From contig QEYB01000841.1 in NCBI GenBank assembly GCA_017562135.1, forward strand, positions 992,001-1,056,000: a DNA stretch of 64,000 bases. The letters are read 5' to 3'. Under the pieces are notes generated by a model. The model had not been told where the DNA came from, made no database searches, and saw only the letters and a program-made list of their open reading frames with translations. Of this stretch, positions 55,920 through 64,000 are shown in pieces. Both the position numbers and the translations under genes were made by a program. How positions within the stretch are numbered: the first letter of the stretch is position 1; the number at the start of each line of letters is the position of its first letter. Origin of the DNA: Dipylidium caninum (Eukaryota > Platyhelminthes > Cestoda > Cyclophyllidea > Dipylidiidae).

Positions 55920-58209
55920 CAGAACGGGTCTAAGGCGTAAAAGTCAAACGGCGCGCGGTAGGCCTAAGTTATGTAAACGAAATATCGGACTTTATGTTAT
56001 AATATATTTTCCTGCAAATGTCAAAATCCATTATTTTGATAGTTGAAAAATGTGACTTTTAGACATGAATATTTACTTAAGATGGGTGACATTCCTTTTA
56101 GAACAGGCCAAGGTGTGACGAAGCCAGTCGAAAAATTGTACATTTTTAATGCGCACACTGACAGAACCAACAGACCTTTTGTTTTAAATCGAATTTTTTC
56201 GGTATTTATTAGTTTTACTCTATAAGTTCGGCTTGGTTCCATTAACTAACACCTGCATAGTAGCTCAGATTTGCAAAAATTTTCTTGACGTGACTTGACA
56301 ACGCTCCATTGCTCAAAATAGCTTCTAGTGAGGAATTTCACTGCTCTTTACTGGTTCTTACCCAATTGTGAGCCGTTTCACATCATAAGTGGACGTGTAG
56401 TTAATTTCACAACAAATAATTTGTAGCCAATATTCTGGAATAGGCGCCCAAATTGTCTCTATGAAATTTGCTTAATACCGTTAATATCAGGTTAAAAACT
56501 TAAGGCGCGTTCGTAATTAATTAATATTCATCCCCAAGTGTCATTTTGGCAAATGGCAATGTCTTATATTCAGATGACCACCTTTTGGCACGACCAACTG
56601 TCAATGTTGTGGCAACTGATAGTAAATTCGTGGTTCCATAATTGTTAGAGGCTCATAACTCTCAGACGTCCAATGTGGGTTGATATAAGTAGAAAATACT
56701 GCGTCTACTCTACATTTCACCATGATGTTCTTTTTCACCGTTATTATGTTGATTCAATGAATATTTACGATCTAAGAATATAAATAGAACTTCTCCTTGG
56801 TTCCACTGTTTTGATTTACGACGACGTATTTGGTGCGTAACCACGGGTTCGTCGATAATACCCGTTGCGTTTTGCTAGAAACTCGACCGATTACTAGGAT
56901 AAGGCATTCGATTAGCGGAAACTACTGTTTAGCCCTTTTTCTGTGTCTATCCGCCCTAATTTCGTTATTTTTATTGCAGTCTTCGCAAACGCTCTACCCC
57001 TCAATTTCCTGATTTAATGTACTGGGAGCTCTACATTGCAAAATCTAGCTTCTGATGAAGATACTAAATTAGCTAGGGCCTCAGAAACTTCTTTTAAACA
57101 AACATTGCCTTTTCATATGGTTGTGTTTCCATCTAAATTGGTTTTATTTAAATGTATTTACAGCAAAATCAACCTCTGGCCAGTTGGTCGCTAGTCTTTG
57201 AATGATACCATGAGGTTGAATCTCTTTGCTCGACAATCTTCTACTTGTCGTAACTCAACAGCTTCCCTTTATTTTTCTATCATTCTCTGGAAATTAGAGT
57301 ATTTCGTGCTTCAGTAAATGATTAAGTTCTAATGCATAAAAATACTGATAACCGCACACCAGTCAATGCATGTACGTGTGCATAGATTATCAAATATAAA
57401 ATCCACCTGTATCTACCTTTTCTCAGTGAAAGGCAATCTATGCATACACATCCTTTCGCATAAGTCCATGAGAGGTGCTCCGTGTCGGACACTACCTACA
57501 CGGGTATTTGCCGAACCAACATCATGGCGTACCAATGTGCTAAAAGAACTTTATGCTTCTAGTTATTTTAGTGAGTAGAATTACAAATATGAGACTTGGA
57601 AGAGTCGGGGATAAACGCACTCTCTCTCGTTGACCATCTTAAAGTCCCGAAATATCGGACAGAGGCGACAACTATTTCGGCTTATTCCACCCTGATACTG
57701 TTCGGGTATGGCAGTGAGCACATGCCCCGCTGAGATAATTGCATGTATCTCTTGTCAAAGTGCTCGTTGCTGTGTTAGCAGGATTAAGAATCTTATGAAT
57801 ACGGCTACTGCAACATGATGGGTCGACAAGAGTGACATTTATTCTGCCTTTCTTCACCCATTGCCACTTTTTTACATTATCTGATGGGAACTAGCGATAA
57901 CCGACATTTAACTGGAAGGTGTCCGGCTCATTATCGGCATAACGATTAAGTAACCTTTTAAACTTTGAGATTCAGGAAAAGGGGAGAGGGAGAGAGGAAA
58001 CATCTAACTCAACAACTTTCTGACCAAGTAAGGCTCTTTTGGCATTTCTCGTTTCTCTTTGTGCCAGAGGGGCAATGTCAATAAATCGTACACATTAACA
58101 GTTCCAAAGCACCTTAGTTATATGGACATCCCGAAAGGATTCACGCCAGTGGGATTCTTATTAATAAACAGTAACTTTGAACAGACCCTTTGCATTGGTT
58201 AGCATTTCG
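55920..58209. other. Intergenic region upstream of MTR4
   Basis: About 2.3 kb with no supported gene. It must contain the MTR4 promoter (near 55920 on the minus strand) and the 3' end of the next minus-strand gene. Several short frames on both strands lack motifs. No transposon or RNA gene is recognised. Confidence 0.4.
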
Positions 58210-58832
58210 CTACTTTTGTTTTGATTTTATGTCACTTTCACTCGATACTAACCTCGAAACTGCGATGACCACGGTCACAGATGACTGGATCTGCTCCTGC
58301 AACGTGTTCGATGAGTCATTCGTGTCGGAAATTGACCTGAATTCTGATTGGTTGCGACATAGAATCCGCATTTTCGACAGAAAACTTCATTTCATAGTTC
58401 AGTAAATTATAGGTGTACACAATGACGAAAAGTTGTGACAAAGCCGCACTACCATGACAAAATGAATGAACATATAAGAGTCTAGACCTGGCCACCATTT
58501 GTGTTTGGTGCAGCAATAACTGTTGTGTGATACAGTCGATCGACGCAAAAGAAAGCGTTTGCAGGCCTTCACCCTCGGACTCGCTGGATGGCACTGTCAT
58601 TTTGCTTTAACAATTTATCCTCGAAGTCTCACAAACAATTCAGATGACTACAGGAGAGCCCAATCGAACCAAAAGTAGGCAGAACTGGGGATGTTACTTC
58701 CTCCTCGGATTCTGAGGCCCTCCCACCGCTGGTGTATTGCGAATCGCTAATTCGGAGGAGTTCCACCTCCGTCTTTATAGCCCCCCACTCGATCAGCGTC
58801 ATTCTCAAGGTACATTCTATTTGATGTGGCAT
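58210..58832 (-). CDS. Uncharacterised Ser/Glu-rich small protein, 3 exons, 137 aa
   Basis: Exons on the minus strand: 58832-58652, 58593-58488, 58336-58210; 414 nt in frame with GT/AG junctions. The start MPHQIECTLRM is the first ATG of the frame. Residues about 34-75 hold two acidic serine clusters (ASESEEE and SSESEGEG) like casein-kinase sites. After them comes a predicted helix-rich half with IDCITQQLLLHQTQMVA and TLQEQIQSS. The end is basic (KSKQK). There is no signal peptide, membrane segment or Cys motif. No family is recognised. The phase match over three exons is the main support. It lies on the same strand as its neighbours, 390 bp past the calreticulin-1 stop. Confidence 0.5.
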
Positions 58833-59046
58833 GAGACGACCACACTGTGATGGGCCTAGGACATGACCTCGTTACTGCGCCGCCCTGTTTGGTAAATTGC
58901 GGATCAAATGGTGTTGATGAAGTGGAACGGTCCGTGGAGTTTCCAGTGAATACGCAATAAACAATGCATATGTTAATGTATTCAACTAAGAAGTTAAAGC
59001 AAACTGCCTCGACGTTAAGCCACCCTCACATAATCCGATTTGCCTA

Positions 59047-59052
59047 TTTATT
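59047..59052 (-). terminator. Poly(A) signal for calreticulin 1
   Basis: AATAAA on the minus strand, about 170 nt after the calreticulin-1 stop codon, with no earlier canonical signal. The likely 3' end of that transcript. Confidence 0.5.
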
Positions 59053-59221
59053 CAGATGGAGTCGACCACCACATTCATTGAGTTGAGACAGCCATGCGTG
59101 GACATGGATACCATAGGGTTAGCATTATACAAGAGAGTGCCGAGTGATAATTGAGCAAAGGTGAAAGTAGCAGCAGCATTGTATTTGAAGAGCTACTATA
59201 CAAGAAGTAGGAGGGATGTGA

Positions 59222-60646
59222 TCACAGTTCCTCATGAGGTTTCTCTGTTTCCTCTTCCGCCTCGAGGCTGGACTAAAAGAGGGAAGGAAACAATGAGTTA
59301 AAAAGCAACTAAGTCATGAACACCTACGGCTTTTTCGGCAGAGTCCTCAGTTTTCTCCGTTTCGGCACTTTCTTTGGCTAGCTCATTGAAATTGGACGAC
59401 TAGAGAGATCGGAGGTGAAAGTTAAATCGAAATGTGGAGCTTACTGTCTCGAAGTAGTCTTTAGAGCTTTCATCCGCACCTTGCATGTCCGCACTCTTAT
59501 TAATCGCCATTTCGGCGTCATGTCTGGACTTCCAGTACTGAGCATGGGTCTCGCATTCGTTCAAGTCGTCGGAAACGATAAAGTTGTCAAAAAGGGTACC
59601 AGAATTCACTTGCCAAAGGTCAATACCAATGTATGCAAAAACGCGTGAATAAAGGTTAGGGTCGTCCACAAACTCAGGATTAGAGATCTGTGCCGGTTTC
59701 CATTCACCCTTGTAGGCGGGATTCGGTATAGTCTTGGGGAACCATTCACCCTTGAAATTGGGGTTCGGAATACGTGGTGGGGTCCATTCTCCATCGGATT
59801 CGTCGTCCCAATCCTCTGGTTTTGTAGCATTTGTATCTTCAATGGTTTCAGGTTGATCCCAATCATCGGGCTTCTTGTCCTCTGGGTCGGGAATTACTTC
59901 TTCATCTACCCAATCTTCAGGCTTTTTCGAATTTGGATCATCAATCATTTTTGGTTTCAGCATGTCAAAGTCATCTGGCAATGACCCATTCCTCCGGCTT
60001 TCTTGATCTACCTTCACCTCGAAAGTGTTGTCGGGGTGAAGAATGAGAGTAAAAAGGTGGGTAATATTGTTAACAATGAAAGGAATTGGCTCCTGAATCA
60101 AGTGGTTTTTCCCCTTGTAAGAGAATATTAGGTGAACCAAACGAGTTGAGTATCCACACACGTCAGGACCTATAATTTCCAATGGCTTAGGCGAACTGCT
60201 CGACCTACCAAACATGATCTCATAGGGTGTCTCTCCGTCAAATTCTTCGGGCTTGAAGTCTTCTCCGAAAAGTTTTATGTACCCACCTGCACATTCGGCA
60301 TCACTGGGGTATTTTACGCTGAACTGAACACACATTTTCTTGTCCTTATTGGAAAATGAGCTCTCAAAGGGTGCTGAATAGCGATAGAATCTAGCTTCTT
60401 CGGTAGTGTTCATTCCACCATCCTCTTTTTCATCGACGACAGGATCGGGTTTGGCAAACTCACACTTTCCTAACTTCTCACTTTCTGCCTCTGAAATTGT
60501 CCACTTGTCAATTTTGCCTAAATGGGGAGTAAGTCAAATATTCCTGAGAACATTCACTCACCATCGAGGAAACGGTCTTCGAAGAACACTTTTGCCGATA
60601 CACTGACCAGGCTAATAGCTAGTAAGATCAACGGGAAGAACCTCAT
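59222..60646 (-). CDS. CALR: Calreticulin paralogue 1, ends HEEL, 5 exons, 413 aa
   Basis: ER calcium-binding lectin chaperone. Exons on the minus strand: 60646-60562, 60517-60209, 60169-59445, 59399-59328, 59272-59222; 1242 nt in frame. The start MRFFPLILLAISLVSVSA is a clear signal peptide followed by KVFFEDRF, the usual mature start. Globular N-domain: [30 protein letters not shown] (disulphide pair), EEFDGETPYEIMFG, YKGKNHLI. P-domain: three K-P-(E/D)-D-W repeats, then three GEW repeats (GEWTPPRIPNPNFK and similar). IDLWQVNSGTLFDNF closes the lectin fold. The acidic tail is short and ends PHEEL, an ER-retrieval variant. A 39-nt intron at 60170-60208 is a multiple of three, so a naive translation reads through it, adding a false 13-residue insert after MFG. 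Confidence 0.95.
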
Positions 60647-60693
60647 CACCCACGTTCGGAGTTAGTGAATTAACCCACAGTGAAGCTTGGCAT

Positions 60694-60747
60694 TATATCT
60701 GCACTCAATGTAATCCGCAGAGGCGCCACATGGGATTCGGCAATTGG
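60694..60747 (-). promoter_or_regulatory. Calreticulin 1 promoter with TATA box and ERSE-like element
   Basis: On the minus strand, TATAA lies at 60698-60694, about 50 bp before the start codon. Upstream at 60747-60729 is CCAAT, exactly nine bases, then CCATG. This is one mismatch from the ER stress response element CCAAT-N9-CCACG. A second CCAAT lies further upstream near 60775. Spacing fits a stress-inducible core promoter; induction is inferred. Confidence 0.5.
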
Positions 60748-61655
60748 TTTAGGCACTGCTGTCAGGCCCTGATTGGTGCTGGCGTTCTCATCCAAACTGC
60801 GCCATTGACACGCGGCTCAACATTATTGTACGAAGTACTTCACTGAGGGTAGGCTACCACGCTATTTCACACCACAGGGGCCCGGGAGTCTATGACCAAT
60901 TGAAGGCCATCTCCCGTCTTTGTACCATCTCTTCTACTGCAAATTACGCGTATACGTCAAGTTATTATTGCTACAAAAACATTCAAATCTGAAAATGTGC
61001 ACAAATTTGAAGATAGGGGTCTTATGTTTACAATGAGAAAATATATAGTGCGGTTTACTTGAACTTACTTTTGACACTGAGTGAAGTTGTGACCTATGAT
61101 ATCATATTTCTCGCCGTCATAGGAAAAATCCCCACACTTTACGAGTTTTCACCTAAACCCTCCCTCGTTTACCAGACTCAGCCTTCTTAACGAGTACTAC
61201 TGAGTCAACAAACCGACTTGTCCTTCCGGCCAGAAAGAGGGCCTAACCCTAGTGACACTACTTGGAAGACAAACATGTTAACGAAGTGATGCATTGGCTA
61301 GTATAGCACGGCTTCAAACAACACGCTAAGCGTTCGAGGCTTCCGCAGCAGACAGGCACATCATTAATTAAATCCTAACATCTAAAACCGCCCTTCCCTG
61401 CCACGAAAGGCCTCCAGAGAATATGATTAGCACAAGGAAAACCGCACCATTCGACTTGCTCTAAACTAGTACACAAAAGGAGTACAAGAACTAAACTTCC
61501 TAAAAAAGCTAAGCAAAAACAGAATACTTTACTCCCGCAATCAAAAAGCCATTAGATGATATAGGAACAACATCAGTGGCAATTTGTAAACACACACAGG
61601 CTTAACGATTAAGTAAATGCGGATTTCGCATACAAATAGAAATCAAAATACATAA
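60748..61655. other. Spacer between the two calreticulin genes
   Basis: About 0.9 kb with no supported gene. It holds the upstream promoter of calreticulin 1 and the 3' UTR of calreticulin 2. No repeat or transposon is recognised. Confidence 0.5.
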
Positions 61656-62947
61656 CTACAATTCATCCTTTTCCGAAGCATCACTGTCTTCCGCATCTAC
61701 TTCTTCGCTCTCTTCCGGTACACTCGCAGTGACAGGAGGTTCCTAAATGATAGACATGATTAGCAGAAAAAACCACCTACCTTATCTTTATCCTCAACAC
61801 TCTTCTTTTCTTGATCTTCTTCAAAAGCAAAACGTTTTCGCCAGAAATCCGCATGCGTGCGACACTCTCCAATATCGTCAGATACGATAAAGTTGTCGAA
61901 AATGGTACCCGATTTCACCTGCCAAAGATCAAGACCAATATGACTCAAGGTTCGGGCATAGAGCTGGTCATCTTCAAAGTAATCCGGGTTGGGGATCTGT
62001 GGTGGCTTCCATTCACCCTTGTACGCAGGGTTAGGGATGTTCCTAGGGTGCCATTCACCCTTATAATCAGGGTTATCAATCATGGGTGGTGTCCATTCGC
62101 CATCCGTCTCCTCATTCCAATCTTCAGGCTCTTTGGCATTCTTGTCGACGATAGTCTTCGGCTGGTCCCAATCGTCGGGCTTCTTGTCATCTGGATCTGG
62201 GATTTCCGCTTCATCCACCCAGTCTTCTGGTTTTTTGGCATCAGGATCCTATCGAAAATTAATATACAGGTTATGTAATAGAAGGTACGTCAATGGTCTT
62301 AGGAGGAATCATGTCAAAATCAGCGACAAGTGAGCCAGTTTCAACGCTTTTTTCATCAATCAGAACTTCGTAAGAGTTATCTGGACGGATTATTAGTGTA
62401 TATAAGTGGGTAAGGGTATCTGATTTGCAGGGGATCGTTTTCTTCACCAGATGATTTTTGCCCTTGTATGAAAAGATTACATGTACCAGTTTTTTGTCAT
62501 AACCACAAATATCGGGACCTAGAAGTCGTAAAGGGTTAAACGGACCACCATACCAAACATTATTTCATAGTGGCTTTCGCCATCAAACTCTTCAGGTTTA
62601 AAGGATTCCCCAAGAAGCTTCACATATCCACCGCCGCAGTCAATGTCTTGTTCATGCTTAACCGTAAATTGCACGCAGATTGTCTTGTCTTTATTTGACA
62701 GAGTTTTGGAAAATGGTGCCGAATAACGATAGAACCGGGCGTCTTGTGTGGTTTTTATACCCCCATCTTCATTATCATCGAAATTGCCTTGCGGTTTGGC
62801 AAATTCACAAAGACCTAGTTTGTCTTCATCGCGCTTGGACTTTTCCCACTTGTCAATATTGCCTTCAGTGAATCTGTCCTCAAAGTATACCTCGGCTTTG
62901 ATTTTGCAAACTAACAAAACTGCAAGAAGAAACGCGCGACACAACAT
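61656..62947 (-). CDS. CALR: Calreticulin paralogue 2, ends KDEL, 4 exons, 392 aa
   Basis: Second ER calreticulin. Exons on the minus strand: 62947-62554, 62518-62289, 62248-61781, 61742-61656; 1179 nt in frame. ATG 62947 gives [18 protein letters not shown], a signal peptide running into EVYFEDRF. An in-frame ATG 99 nt upstream would place 33 extra residues before it and is rejected. N-domain: [57 protein letters not shown]-domain: three K/E-P-(E/D)-D-W repeats and three GEW repeats. Then [16 protein letters not shown]. The tail ends EKDEL, the canonical ER signal. The intron after MFG sits at the same codon position as in paralogue 1, but this gene lacks the first intron of paralogue 1. Tandem, same strand, 1.0 kb away. 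Confidence 0.95.
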
Positions 62948-64000
62948 GACACACTGGTCGTGCAATACTGCTATGAGCCGAACAAGATAGCGGAAGCCTG
63001 GATGGTGAGTGGTCATAAAAGCGAGCCAATAGGCTATTACCAGCACATCTAAATTTATATAAATATAAACAACCTAAAACTTCTGGGTAAAGTTTCACAG
63101 GTTTTGCTTATGGATGCAAATTAAATTATAAATGTTTTTAAATGTGCATGATGCAGCAATATATGGGCGTTGGGCATCATACTCAGTCATCCAGCCGTTA
63201 AATAGCCAGTTCCACAATTTGGTTCATTAACGGAAGAGCTATTAGTAACAGATATTAGGCCAGTAAATGACTTTCAAGGCCAGGAAATGAATGTTGAACG
63301 CACTCTAAGCGAGGCATTAGTATCGCTTAAGACGTCATCAAGAGAATTCTAAACATGTAAATTTACCGATGAGTCATTAACGGAGATTAGGGCATAATAA
63401 GGATCAAAAACGAGGTCTGCTCTTTTGCATCTCCGATGTCTCATGAGCACCGAGAATCATCGAAAAGAGTTGGTTTGTTGCCCAAGGAGCTAGAAAAAAA
63501 ATTGCGACGAAATATATTCGCAAAAAACGCATAGCTTGAAGACTTCAACATGCTTTTCACGCAACAAGGCAAGCAATAAAATGTCAACTTTTAGACTGAT
63601 CATCTTCCATGATTTAAAAATGAGGAATATTGTATAGGAAAATTGGTAACACAGATTCGTGTACGGTGTAATGTCACTAAAATAGTTCATCAAGTCATTT
63701 ACGAAAGCGGAAATACGAGGAAATTCCACATCGCCGCCAAATATTTGATAAAAGAGTAAGGATACTTTTCAGCATGGAGCCTGAATCAATTTTAATCTGC
63801 ATACATTATAAAGACCATAACGTCAACGAAATTATAATCTAATTAAATGTAGGCGTAATTGTAAAATTTTTGGAGATCAAAACTAAAGAAAATTTACACA
63901 GAAATTTCACGCGAATTCTAATTCGGAGGCAGATAATATTATAAAATTAAATCTTAACCTTATTCATTTAAATCAATCGATTTATTACAACAGCGAGCTT
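62948..64000. other. Upstream flank of calreticulin 2
   Basis: About 1 kb, AT-rich toward the end, with no supported gene. On the minus strand, TATATAAA near 63055-63062 and an ATTGG box near 63028 are possible promoter elements of calreticulin 2. Confidence 0.4.

Noticed and set aside
60170..60208. 13-residue insert RSSSSPKPLEI-type after MFG in calreticulin 1
   Set aside because: It is a 39-nt intron with GT/AG ends at the same codon position as the intron of paralogue 2, and it happens to stay open in frame.
62948..63046. In-frame upstream ATG extending calreticulin 2 by 33 residues
   Set aside because: It would bury the obvious signal peptide starting at 62947, so translation very likely begins there.

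Overview
This is nuclear DNA from a flatworm, most likely a tapeworm (cestode). The genes are split by many very short introns (26-39 nt) as well as kilobase-sized ones. One gene encodes a 190-residue calponin-family protein with the length and layout of cestode myophilin. A diverged 18S rRNA fragment has the long V7 region seen in cestodes. There are no bacterial operons, ribosome binding sites or CRISPR arrays. Gene names rest on recalled family motifs; no database search was possible. Exon models were built by hand from splice signals and reading phase.

Layout. 1-10429 is almost gene-free, apart from a possible TATA promoter and a secreted-protein first exon near 1.4-1.6 kb. 10430-16026 (+) is a RUN/FYVE-domain protein (RUFY type). 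Its last intron holds a dead mariner transposon that is itself interrupted by about 435 bp of 18S rDNA. 19754-22403 (+) is the calponin/transgelin-family muscle protein. 25787-43732 (-) is a complete 22-exon MSH2. One MSH2 intron carries, on the opposite strand, a two-exon gene for a small secreted, dibasic-processed, cysteine-paired peptide precursor (38518-39464), the most novel item here. MSH2 is divergent from the gamma-tubulin complex gene GCP4 (44121-46350, +), with 388 bp between the start codons. GCP4 is convergent with the RNA helicase MTR4 (46450-55919, -), with 99 bp between the stop codons. A small uncharacterised gene follows (58210-58832, -). Last come two tandem calreticulin genes (59222-60646 and 61656-62947, both -), one ending HEEL and the other KDEL.

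The genes are a mixed set of housekeeping functions: DNA mismatch repair, microtubule nucleation, nuclear exosome RNA processing, ER chaperoning, endosomal traffic and muscle. No shared pathway is evident. Two loci (RUFY and MTR4) contain +1 base errors in A/T runs. Otherwise their frames and splice phases close exactly, which points to sequence errors rather than dead genes.
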